A stretch of DNA of 64,000 nt from Hymenoscyphus infarciens (Eukaryota > Ascomycota > Leotiomycetes > Helotiales > Helotiaceae), in NCBI GenBank assembly GCA_001414345.1, contig LLCB01000187.1, positions 1 to 64,000 of the forward strand. The letters run 5' to 3'. The position numbers and the translations under genes are program-made. This document shows positions 36,182-46,554 of the stretch, in pieces. The notes below the pieces were generated by a model that saw only the letters and a program-made list of their open reading frames with translations, was not told the DNA's origin and searched no databases. The first letter of the stretch is position 1. Each line of letters starts with the position of its first letter.

Positions 36182-37790
36182 AGCTTTGGGAGCCCAGCAT
36201 TGGTAATTCTAGCAGTATACTATGTTTTCAACGTTTTCACAATATGGAGGAGACGTCAGGCCCAGATTAAACAACATGGCTGCCAGTCATAAGGAACCTT
36301 TCCTCGGCTATGATCTCTTCCAGGACAACATGGAGAATGCGAAAAAGTCCAGTCTCTTAGCAAGATGGCTTCAGCGTTTCCAGCAGCATGGCCAAACCTT
36401 TTCGGCGAATTTCCTAGGGGTTCCTGCTATTTGCACAGTTGATCCAACAAACCTCCAGGCTATCATGTCTACACATTTCAAGGATTTTGGCGTGCAGCCG
36501 TTGAGACGAGCAGCCACACTTCCCTTTTTTGGGTGAAGGCGTTTTTACAATGGATGGTGAATTTTGGGAACACTCACGTACCCTAATCCGCCCTACTTTT
36601 AACAAAACAAATATTGCCAACTTGCCCGCATTTGAGGCGAACCTGGTGAAGTTTATGGATTCGCTACCTCGAGATGGTACTACTGTCGACTTAAAACCCT
36701 TACTTTGCAAATTGGTATGCCTCACCCCTTGGAACCTATGCCCAAACCTAACTGTTTCCGAGTTCATTGATACATCTACACTTTTCCTTTTTGGCGAATC
36801 CATGGGAATTCTAGATGAGAAGACACCTATCGCATCACAAGAATTTCTTGATGCTTTTCACTACGCCCAACGCGGAACAGGCAGACGACTACAACTTGGG
36901 AAACTTGCCTTTCTTTACCGGGACAAGAAATGGCGCGACTCACTTAAGATAGCCCATGCATTTGCGGACCGCTACGTCGACAAAGCAATCCAGTATAGAA
37001 ACACTCGTTTGGCTGGGAAAGATCCCAATGTTCCCGAGGAGGACAAGCCCGGAAAGAAGTATGTCTTACTTCATGAGATGGCTATGAAAACCGATAACAG
37101 AGAGAACCTACGGAATCAAATTATGCACGTGTTTCTTGCAGGCCATGAATCCAGTGCTATCTCTATTGGAAATGCAATGTTCCAACTTTGCCGTAATCCT
37201 CTCAAGTGGGAAAAACTCCGAGAAGAGGTTTTGGCGCAGGGTACTGCGCCTTTGACGGTCGATACTTTGAAAGCAAAGAGCTATTTACAAAGCATTGTGA
37301 GAGAAAGTGAGTTTTCCCATTCAACTTCGCTTTTGACTTCCTATTTTTTCTAACAGTTGGTCTAGCACTTCGACTCTATCCAGTGGCAAGCATGTCCACA
37401 CGAATGGCATATCAAGACACAATTTTACCTACTGGTGGTGGCCCAAACGGAAGTTCCCCCATTTTTGTTCAGAAAGGCTCCTATGTCATGATCTCTGTCC
37501 ATGCTGTTGGTAGACTCGGAAAATACTATCAACCAGACCCGGAACGTTTCCGACCAGAACGTTGGGAGCATATTAAGCCTGAAGTAGGAAGTTACCTTCC
37601 ATTCGGTTACGGTCCAAGAATTTGTCCTGCAAAGAACTTGGCAGAGGTCGAGATAGCATATGTTCTAGCTAGAATGGCTCAGGAATGGAAGCGCATTGAA
37701 TGTAGAGATGATGTGGTTGAGTGGGTGGAAGAGATGAGAGTTTCAACAAGTAGTCGAAATGGAACAAAGGTGGGGTTGATGGCAAGTTAG
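36182..37790 (+). pseudogene. Cytochrome P450 pseudogene (CYP52-like clan)
   Basis: Three forward frames together cover one P450. 36182-36289 encodes the membrane anchor (VILAVYYVFNVFTIW then RRRQ) but has no ATG and runs into TAA at 36290. 36250-36533 continues in another frame (HKEPFLGYDLF) and stops at TGA 36534, beside a T6-G3 run. 36529-37790 continues in a third frame with introns 36715-36762 and 37307-37365. The latter part keeps the I-helix (LAGHESS), the K-helix ExxR restored by splicing (A|CA joins to give ETLR), PERFRPERW and the haem loop FGYGPRICPAK. The fold suggests an alkane/fatty-acid hydroxylase type. Two frame breaks plus a missing start argue for a dead gene, though a homopolymer sequencing error could explain the second break. 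Confidence 0.8.
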
Positions 37791-38110
37791 TTCAGCAGTG
37801 GCAACTTTACAAAAGCATTGCAAAGTATATTCTCTCATTTTTGGCCTATTTAGACTTGATATGTGTTTTATTATTCCCAAGTAACACGCCCCAATTATCA
37901 AATGTTGTCCGGAATCCTCCATTTTTCCGAAAATATTTTTACAGCATCAAAATCTTTACAAACGCGCTCAAAGCCCCATCCTGTTACACCCCCCAATTGC
38001 CAGTCCACAGGCTCTATATTTGTATCTGCAGAACACTCAACGCATTGTCTAAGAAAGTCAAAACAATGGGTAACATGATGCATATTCTTCAAGGATTTCC
38101 CTTCCGTTAT
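37791..38110. other. P450 3' region, no gene seen
   Basis: About 320 bp of ordinary composition between the P450 stop and the AT-rich relic. Two open frames overlap here in different frames without any protein-like feature. Confidence 0.45.
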
Positions 38111-39720
38111 GTCTTGAATTTCTACAGCTGGGTGTGCTAAAGCGGAATAATATCTATGCCTAAGAATATCCTATAAAGTATAAGCGGGGCAGGTCCCTAG
38201 AGTTATACGACATTGAAAAATGACTTATAATGTAGTAAAGCTGATAGTAGACCGAAAATTCCGTCACATTTAATAACGGGGGACTGGTTTAACATGAAAC
38301 CTTCGTCGCCTGCCGTTGTTAAAAGCCCAGTATATTAGCTTTAGTTTTAATATCTAAAACAATCTATAAGTGAGAAGTGGACTCTTACGGGGTAGGTTAT
38401 TCGCCTAAGCATGGTTAGACTCTTTAGATGGTGCTACGGAAAAAGAAGCGCTAAACTCGAAAGTTTTAATCAACTTTTCGCTAGTTTCTAAATACGTAAG
38501 TTTCTAGCGATATTTAAAGATAGAAGAAATATTTATAAGAAGAGAGGCACTTACTAAAGGTATAGTTACTTCTAGTCTCAATAGCATACCTAGAAACAGT
38601 GTAACCGAGGAGAAACGAAACCACGTAAAAGAAACTGGTGAAAATAATTCGAGGGGTAGACTATAAAATCCTTCCCGGGTAGCTTGATTCGATAATAGGG
38701 TTTTCAGAGTTATGAGTTCATACTAAGATATATTCTTTTTAGTACGAGTTGTTCTATAAAAATGAAGGTGTCTTTATAATAAATAATCTTAAGAGTCTAA
38801 AATAGTAATCCTCTATATTCTTAGCAGCCTTATAAACAAATCGTATAAGACTTTGCTATACAGTCTTCTAAGATATTAAAATCTTTCCTAGTATAGTCTA
38901 GTATACCTAGTTGAAAGAGACTCGTAGATTATATCTAAACTAATAGATATTACTTAGTAAACGGGGTTAGCTGAAATTACTCTAATAATAGCTGGAAACG
39001 CGTCTAGATAAGCTTTCCTTGTTATTTTATTACTTTATCTAGTAAAACTTGACTATATGCTAATACCTAAGTAAAGCTTACCTTGTATAGCTGCTACGTA
39101 GTATTAGAACATAAAACCTTTACCTAAGCTATCGTTGACTGACGTCTCCTATGTCCTCTTTCTATCGTTTAAGTCTTAAACTCTCTATACGTAACTTTAG
39201 CTGTCAATAGAATAAGATCTTCAGAGTAGTAAAGATCGACAACATTTATTCTATATCGTTCTATCTCTACTTATTAGTAATAACAGAAAGCACTTCATGA
39301 TTTAGATACCTAATCACACTCCTTTTATCTTAGTAGATCAACTAATTATAAAATGTAGTTCTTCTAAAACATTCTACCACTCTTAGGAATCTCTTTGAAG
39401 GTAAGAATGTTTATATAATACATATATTAGTACTTAAGCGCCTAAGAAATCTCTCTATTTTATTAAGAATTATATAGTATCTTTAACAAAGTATTACATC
39501 CCAATTAGTAAATACGGAAAGTCTATTAGTTCTCGCTCCTTTTTTAAGATCGCGTAACCCCTTTCGCATCGGTAGCGAAAAGCGACAATACTCCGCAACG
39601 TACCAGGTTATTCTCTATGCATCTACAAGAGCAATACAAAGCTTGTAATTGTTAAAAGCCTTATTAGCTCTGCCGTATTTTTCTTCGCAATCCGAAAGTC
39701 AATTATAGATAGGTTGCGAA
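38110..39720. other. AT-rich relic, origin unknown
   Basis: About 1.6 kb, AT-rich and stop-dense, with isolated GC-richer words (for example TTCCCGGGTAGCTTGATTCG). It resembles a RIP-mutated repeat, but I found no terminal repeats, target duplications or match to the other elements in this window. It does not align with conserved rRNA segments that I can recall. Confidence 0.5.
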
Positions 39721-40243
39721 AAATCAACATTCTAGGATACAGTTGTGCGGCGTCCAACCAACCAACCATTTAGCTTTGCTGAAGAAAGCTTCGCCTTCTC
39801 TGTCACACGAGATGGTATTTCCCATGTCACATCTACACCGAACCTTCACTTTGATGATCTCGTGTCTTCTTTTTAGGAATGTAGTATGCTTTAAATATGA
39901 CTTAGAGACTTAACATACATATTCAATCCCTAAGGCGTTGAGAAGTTTCCGTGCAGAAACCAATCAAGTTCACAGCGTGGAAATAATAAGTGAAACAGTC
40001 AATATAAAAGCAGTTACAAGGCGTAGCAAAGTTCGAGAAATCAACGGGGATTTGGAATACGTCACACAGACCAACAACTGCAAGCTCCCGAAGTAATGAA
40101 GACCGAGTGTCAATCATGATAAGATTCCCAAGGTCAGTTGTCGAACTCTTTTACTCATAACCACAAAGTTGGCACTTCTCTCTGCGCCTCCAAACGAACC
40201 CTAAGATGTATTCTTCACAGAGAAAAAACTAAGTGCCTCAAAC

Positions 40244-40483
40244 TTGACATCACCTCTCAAACCCCTTCCACACCACAACCACCTCAAAAATGCAACTTCA
40301 CTATATTTTGGTTACCCCTTCACATTCTGCGTTGCAGGACTTCCAGCAGTTCATCCAGGTAATAGAGTTCGCATCAGTATTGGAGTAAAGGCTAACACTG
40401 GAAAAGCCAACGCAGATGATGCTGCCGTACACGCCTGGGATACGAACTTGTCTGAGGATTTTGAGGAAGCTACAGCGGCATAA
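40244..40483 (+). CDS. Doubtful small ORF (79 aa)
   Basis: The C-terminal half (GVKANTGKANADDAAVHAW, ending EEATAA) has protein-like composition, and a hydrophobic stretch (YFGYPFTFCVAGLPAV) precedes it. The N-terminal part looks like noise. It could be a small secreted-protein gene with a missed exon or a frameshift, or chance. The remaining intergenic sequence (39720-41157) shows nothing else apart from a CA repeat. Confidence 0.2.
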   Translation: MTSPLKPLPHHNHLKNATSLYFGYPFTFCVAGLPAVHPGNRVRISIGVKANTGKANADDAAVHAWDTNLSEDFEEATAA

Positions 40484-40726
40484 GGCTTCATGACATTCAC
40501 CTTGTGAACTTATGTAAAGCAGTGGCTTGGATTCTGCTTACTCTTTACGGGCCCCTAAAGATCACCCGTCTTCGGTGAATTGCGGAAATGGTCATCTAGG
40601 TATAACAAACTTTCAAAACAAAGTTAAACTGATTTCAACAGTTTTTAACCTTGGCTTCTAGCAATGAAACAGACCATTTGCTAGAACCATCCAGAATGCC
40701 ACAACCCCATGCCTACCATAAGTTAT

Positions 40727-40744
40727 CACACACACACACACACA
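40727..40744. repeat. (CA)9 microsatellite
   Basis: Nine CA dinucleotides in a row; a shorter CACACACA tract recurs at about 40799. Confidence 0.9.
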
Positions 40745-41157
40745 TGAAATCCCTTTCGTGGAACAAAAAGTAATATTATTATATGGTCATTAAGTCATCA
40801 CACACACAGAATTCTATCATTAATAAAACTCCATCGCATTCCCCGCACCCAGATGTACCAACCCATCCTCCCATACAAGCCTATTTATGTATGAAAACTC
40901 GAAACAAAAAGTGTAATTTTGTTTTTTTACACATGCAATCCATACTCCACCAATCGAAGCCATGCCCAAACCAAACACCCTAGTAAACAAAAAAGACTCA
41001 TGTATCTTGATCCGAACAGAAAATAGATGCTGGCCGATCCAAGCAGGTTGAAAAGAGCTCCACGCCTACATACTCTCTCACCCACCAAACTCAAGTTCAG
41101 TCCCACAGTCAACTCCTCTTAAACTCAACAAGCTCAAAAAACCCAACTCCCTCTTAC

Positions 41158-43993
41158 TCATTCAATAGGAGCAAAAAACCTACTAGCCTCAATAATCTGC
41201 TCATCCCCATTTGCAAAGTCCCACCCAACAATAACAGAAGTTTGCGAACAACAAACAATCCGTCTCGCATCAAATTGAAGTTTGAAAACTCTTGCCATAT
41301 TCGCTGGGAGGTGGTGATGGTGATGGTGAGGAGCCGGAGGATTGGCCGGTTGGGGAGGGGGTACTTGCACAGGGGCGACAGCGGCGGTTGCAGGAGCCGG
41401 GTTGGCATCTGGAAGTGTACCAGGAATGGAATCGGCATTTTGTTGAGCTGCAGCTTGTGTGGGCGCTGGGGTTGGAGCTTGAGACGCAGTTTGAGGTTGG
41501 TTGGAAGATGTTGGAGCGTTTTGCATTTGAGTTGGTTGTGCTGAACTTTGAGAGGCGCTGGCTGAGGGAGCCCCAAATGGTTGCTGCCGGGACTGAATAG
41601 CATGGGCGACAACCGCAGACATGGCTTGTTGGAGTGGGCCGGACAAAGCCTGAATGGCTTCGCCCAGGTGTGGGTGGTTGAGCATTTGGGGATGCGCATG
41701 CAAACCATGCCTCAAGGCAACGGATCCTTGAGGGATAATTAGGTCGACTAAATGGTGATAGAAAGTATCATCGGCAGTGGTGTCTTGTGTAGTGGTGGTA
41801 TTTTGTGACGTTACGTCTACGGCCGGTGTGTCCACAGTATCCATGGACATAGGTAATGTAGATTGAGATGCTTGTGCATTTGCAACCTGGGTAGTAACAT
41901 TCGCTCTTGCCTCTCTGGCTTCTCTCGAGGCACTATTTGCGGCTTCCTCCTGTCTCAGGGTATGTTGAGCACGCCAAACCCCCTCTTTATCTCGACGCCA
42001 GATGATGATAGTTTCATCGTAAGAGCCCGAGACAATACGCCCAAACTTGCCACCACCACCCCCAGGAGGCAATGAGGCGCCGTAGGCTGTAATATCTTCT
42101 GGCCTCTTCGAGCCAGCATTTTTTGGACGACCTCTTTGTTGGTACATTTCTTTAGTGATGGCTCCAGACTCCAACGCTTTGAAAAATTGGTTATCAATAT
42201 ATTTAGCAGATCGCTGGTCTTCTTCGGTGCTGTCAGGTAGATCGCCAAAGCCTGCTTGGACTGTTCGGACAAGGTTCGAATGAGCTCTGAGACTTGCGAC
42301 TTCTAGCCCGGACATCCTATCGAAAACCTTGACCTCGTTGTCACTACTACCACTGACAATTCTTCTGCCATCATACTGAACACATGCAATGCCTTTGGTA
42401 TGGCCGATCAAAGTCTTGGTCAACTTTTGTTCTTTCCAATTCCAGACCTTGACTGTTCGATCCCCAGAAGCCGAGACAATCTCATCACCGTGGATTTGGA
42501 CTGCGTTTACTGCAGCATGGTGACCTTCCAAACATCCTATCAATGTATACGCTGGTATCAACCCGGCAGATGGTGCAGGATTTAAGCCATAATTGTTCAA
42601 ATATGTTGGAACAGGGTCGACCGCATCAGATCCGGGAAATTTTGAATCTCCTGGATGAATGGGTCTTCGGTTGAAGATTTTGATGGTTTTGTCTTTTGAG
42701 CAAGTGATCAAAACACGTTTGTCGAATCTAACATTAAGCACCGATTCTCGATGAGCTTTTCTTAATCGTTGAATAACTTGACCCGTAGAAAATCGCCAGA
42801 GGACCACTGTGGCATCGCTACTTCCAGAAACAATCAAGTCCTCTTCGGGATCAGCATCAAACTGAAGGCATAGAACGGAGCCAGTGTGAGCACGTAAAGG
42901 TGTACGAACGAGGCGTTGAGTATTTAGATTCCAAATGCGGAGAGTTCTGTCTCGGCTACCACTGACGAGGTATTTGCCGCAGTGTTGAATGGTGTATATA
43001 CACTCCGCGTGAGCCTCTTCCGGGAATTGTGGGTGTGGTAGTTGAAAGTTTACATATTTCTCAGCCTCCCAGTTTGCCTCGAGTCGCCTCCTTTGCGAAT
43101 AAAGATACTGCCAATTCAATTTCTTTCTTCCGTCTCCGCGATCAACTACAACTAAGGAAGACATATTGGACAGTGGCCCAGAGTAGCGGGAGTAGGCTGA
43201 ATTAAATGTGTCGGAACTTCGTTGAACAGAGCGAGTTGCAAAATTGCTAGTATTGCGGCTTGGAAATTCGGAGGATCTGCTGCCTTGCGAATAAGCGTAA
43301 CTTTTAGGGGAAGCCATTTGAATATCTGTCTCGGGCTTTAAACCAGCGAGATCAGTCTCCTTTGGCTCCGAGGTCAGAGGACCAAAGATTGATACTGGAT
43401 TCGGTGTTGCCATATCCGCGTCTACCATTTCGTAATCGTCATCAGTTTGTAAGCTTGGCATAATTCTTTGCGGTGTAGCCCTCCGCTTGTCGTTATGTTC
43501 CGCATCACTTGTTGGCCGGGGTCTATCGTCATTAATGGCAAGCTCGAACTTCCGCACTTCTGGTCTAATCACTCGAAAGCCTTCCAACATGTATAATGCC
43601 TCCCAAAGCCTCCTGTCTAGTGCGAGAAGCATCCATTCTCTCGAGGCGCGAGCCGTATGTATCAAAGATATGGGGTCTAGGAAGCCGAGGATTTTTAAGC
43701 AGACCTCCGGAGGCAAATACTGGAAGAAGTTGATATAGAGTCGAGGACGCAATCGATTGACTATTTCGCAGAGGGCCGAGGTAGGCAGTTGGTCGATCAG
43801 GCGCATTACATGTTCTAAATCGAATTAGCATTGGGGACTCGCAAAGTTCGGCATCAAAGTCCAGCATACCAGTACGTTCCGACACCGTCATCTTGGATAG
43901 CCAGAGAGGCGCTGTCGTATCTACTGTTGTCCCCATTGTCAATGGGTCTTCGCTATAGCCTTCGTCTGGTGGCGATTGTCCATACGCCGCCAT
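41158..43993 (-). CDS. F-box/WD40 protein, FWD-1-like SCF substrate receptor
   Basis: Predicted CDS complement(join(41158..43814, 43870..43993)), 926 aa. A 55-nt intron joins a 41-residue exon 1 to the long exon. The F-box lies at about 70-115 (YLPPEVCLKILGFLDPISLI). A Ser/Thr/Pro-rich spacer follows, then WD40 repeats from about 310 to 610 (YLVSGSRDRTLRIWN, LIVSGSSDATVVLWR, IVSASGDRTVKVWNW, IVSGSSDNEVKVFD, IVSGSYDETIIIWRR). A long Gln/Ala/Pro/Thr-rich insert precedes a last WD-like blade near the C-terminus. A His6 run occurs in the insert. F-box/WD40 proteins recruit phosphorylated targets to the SCF ubiquitin ligase. The layout and length resemble Neurospora FWD-1 (FRQ turnover) more than Met30/SconB, which is shorter. 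The ortholog name is inference. Confidence 0.85.
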
Positions 43994-44902
43994 ATTCGGA
44001 AAAGGGGGGTGTTCCTTCTTCAGTAAACACAGGAGTCGAAGCGCAGATTCCCGAATTCGAATCTCCGGGCGCGTGACAAGGAAAGGTCAACAAGTTGTCG
44101 CAGATGGAGAATCGTGATGGTAGGTTGTATTCTAGGTCCACGAGGCTGAATGCTCGGCTTTCAGCACTTACGAGTTAGGCAGCGCTGATGCGTGAGGAGG
44201 GGTGCGGCTCTTGTTGACTCCACTGTGTCGCGTTGTAGGAGCGGAATATGGGGTATGGGAGGCGGGCAAAGAAAGAAGGTGCGTGTTTTATACCCAGTGA
44301 TGCTATTCTGGAAACTGGTGATGCCCTCACCAATTCAGGGTTGAGTTCTGAGGTGGAATACTTGTTTGCGTTGGCACTAGGACAGCCATCATCGACACCG
44401 ACGAACGGCTTTTGCCAAGCCTTAGCTCCAAGGAACTAGTGCCAAGACTATTTTCTAAATGTAGGTCACGTGTCTCGCCAACCTTTTGCCCCCGCCTACC
44501 TAGGCTCTATGTCCTAAATTTCTACATACAACCACAACCACTCTATTCAAATCTCTAACATTTAGTGAACTTTTTAGTAGCAGTCTCGGGAATAATTACA
44601 AATATTTGTTATATTTTTACGACTTAATTTGACCTCATAGAGTAGGTAGCTTGTGGTGAGGTGGTCTGTGTCTAATATTCATTCTAGAAACGGGGACGTT
44701 TGTTAGTATCCCACATATTTCAATATAACCACATAATTGCGAAGACGGGTATCTTTTTCATTCACGCGCTAAATTTGAATGCCTTGAGAATTGTGCTTTT
44801 AATTCGCCATTATCATAACGCCTCGTAAGGTCATTGCCATGCTAAGAAACGAAAACCGCATTACACAAAACCAGGGACAAAACCGAAACCAGAGACAAGA
44901 AT
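43994..44902. promoter_or_regulatory. Upstream region of the F-box gene and downstream region of rpl5
   Basis: About 900 bp without a protein-like gene. It contains a TCACGTG site (CACGTG at 44467-44472). A short 63-aa frame at 44248 has no recognisable character. A stem formed by GATTCCCGAATTCGAATCTCC at about 44047-44067 looks palindromic but is not a tRNA. Confidence 0.4.
44467..44472. promoter_or_regulatory. CACGTG (Cbf1-type) site
   Basis: GGTCACGTGTC lies about 475 bp upstream of the F-box/WD40 start codon. Similar TCACGTG octamer cores occur before rpl5 and between arp2 and cdc24. Confidence 0.35.
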
Positions 44903-46038
44903 CTATGAGGACTCCTTGATCTCGGCAATTCTTGTCTTGACTCTCTCCATCTTCTCGGCCTTGGTCAACTTTCGTCCCTTGAACTTGAGAGACTCCTTCT
45001 TGTGCTCATCCTTGGACTTGGCCTCACCAGCCTCGTCAACCTTCTTGTGTGGGTCCTCACGGATGGCCTTGTGAGCCTCCTGGTACAACTCCTCCAATCC
45101 ATCAGCCTCTATCTCATCATCGATATAGCCCTGGAATTGGGACTTGTATCGCTCCTCATCGTCGTCGGCCAAGGTCTCCATGTACTCAGCGACGTGTCCG
45201 GCGTAGATGTATTTGCGGAGGGTCTCGGCGTCGAGCTCCTTGGTCTCCATGTCGAAACCTGGGAAACGGTTCTCGGAGTGAGGGATGAGGATACCACCGT
45301 CGGAAGCACCCTTCATGGCACCGAAGATACGGGCACCAGTGGAAGTGCGGTGTAGACCAACATCGAGGAAGGCCTTGAATGGTCGTCGTGCCTCATCACC
45401 CTCGGAAGCCTCAGTGAGAGTATACTCTCCATCAGCTTCCTCGACACCAGTGAAGTCCTTGTCCATACCGAGCTTGGCGAGGACACGACGGGCGATAAGA
45501 AGACCAGTGCAATAAGCAGCGGCCCAGTTGGTAAGACCGTGCTCAATGCCATAAGCCTTGAGTTCGTGAGAATAGGCGGCGCAGAAGACTTTGTCACCGG
45601 TGATCTCGGAGGTTACGATTTGCATGACAATATCGCGGTTGGTGAATCGAACGACGAGACGGTATTTTGGCGCATTGTACTTGTTCTTGGCCTGGGTGAT
45701 GAGACGCTTTCGTGCGTAGTAATCGGTCTTTCCGCTGCGACGGCGCTTGTACTTGGTTTGATAGCGACTGAGGAAGTTTGGGTTAGATTTTTTATGCGAT
45801 TTGAAGAGGGATTTGGGATTGAACTTACCTGTAGTACGCCGAGTTCTTGACCAGCTTGGTGAAAGGCTGTCATCCTCGAGTCAGCAATTGGCATTTCAGA
45901 TACAAGATCCGAACATCTTGCAATAGACTTGGGCATTTCTGCTCATGCGAGGAAGCCCTCAGGCCTGGGATTTTGGGCAAATAGCCTGCTACAGATGTGG
46001 CATCTGTAGCAGATCGGTTAGTGGTATTAACTTACCAT
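44903..46038 (-). CDS. rpl5: 60S ribosomal protein L5 (uL18)
   Basis: Predicted CDS complement(join(44903..45767, 45829..45866, 46036..46038)), 301 aa. Exon 1 contributes only the ATG: the donor GTAAGT follows it directly, and the acceptor GACAG precedes the second codon, giving MPFTKLVKNSAYYSRYQTK. Conserved blocks are RRRSGKTDYYARKRLITQAK, KYRLVVRFTNRDIVMQIV, the LTNWAAAYCTGLL segment, the KAFLDVGLHRTSTGARIFGA block, HSENRFPGFD and a basic C-terminus. uL18 binds 5S rRNA and is loaded with uL11-type partners into the 60S subunit. Codon bias is strong, as expected for a ribosomal protein. The 169-nt first intron holds a perfect hairpin (45986-46012). Confidence 0.96.
45986..46012. repeat. Perfect 12-bp hairpin in rpl5 intron 1
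   Basis: CTGCTACAGATG, loop TGG, CATCTGTAGCAG. In the transcript the stem covers a decoy acceptor (CTACAG) located about 32 nt after the donor and just downstream of a CTAAC branch-like sequence. It could hide this site or act in splicing control; this is inference. Confidence 0.7.
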
Positions 46039-46554
46039 CTTGAAAGATTGGCCACACAATTGCTGGAATGTTGATGGATTTTGGGAAGGTCGAAGAATTA
46101 AAAAATTGAATGTGCGGAGGCGCCCTTATCGAACTTTTACTAGCGAGGGCGCGATACAGAATTTGGTGGGGGACTAGCACGTGACATACTCACTTTCGTT
46201 GGTGGGGCACGAGTATAAAAGCGGCTGTATTAGCTCTCGTTGTTCTAACTCTCTATTACACTCTTTTCCCCCTAGATCTTCTAGTCAAATCGAACCTCAT
46301 TCTTCTAAAAGATAATCTGAACGATTTCTCAAATGCAATTCAACTTTTGGAAAGTTGTAATCAAGTACTGCCGCTTTTGCGGCCAATCGTGGTCGCGACT
46401 GCCGGGTCTGTACCTTGGCTTCTAGTCTACCATCTCCAAGTTCATCAACAACTTTAGAGTTAGAACCTAGGTAACCTCTCAAGTACACTCTCTCTTTCCC
46501 ATATCGCAAGAAGGATTTCCTATCGAGTTCGTCTTAGAAAGCATAGAATCAGTC
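46039..46554. promoter_or_regulatory. Divergent promoter of rpl5 and the HAD hydrolase
   Basis: 516 bp between divergent start codons. CACGTGAC lies at 46178-46185, about 140 bp before the rpl5 ATG. A TATAAAAG element lies at 46214-46221 on the + strand. Otherwise there is no recognisable feature. Confidence 0.45.
46178..46183. promoter_or_regulatory. CACGTG (Cbf1-type) site upstream of rpl5
   Basis: GCACGTGACA, 140 bp upstream of the rpl5 start. CACGTGAC is a known Cbf1-type core in fungi; occupancy here is unproven. Confidence 0.4.

Noticed and set aside
37307..37370. Apparent loss of the P450 ExxR glutamate
   Set aside because: It is an artefact of using the acceptor after CTAACAG; the next acceptor (TCTAG) restores ETLR in frame.
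38110..39720. RIP-mutated rDNA
   Set aside because: Some words look structured, but no conserved rRNA stretch could be aligned in either orientation.
44040..44075. tRNA-like TTCGAATC sequence
   Set aside because: Only a T-loop-like word and a local palindrome are present; there is no matching acceptor, D or anticodon arm.
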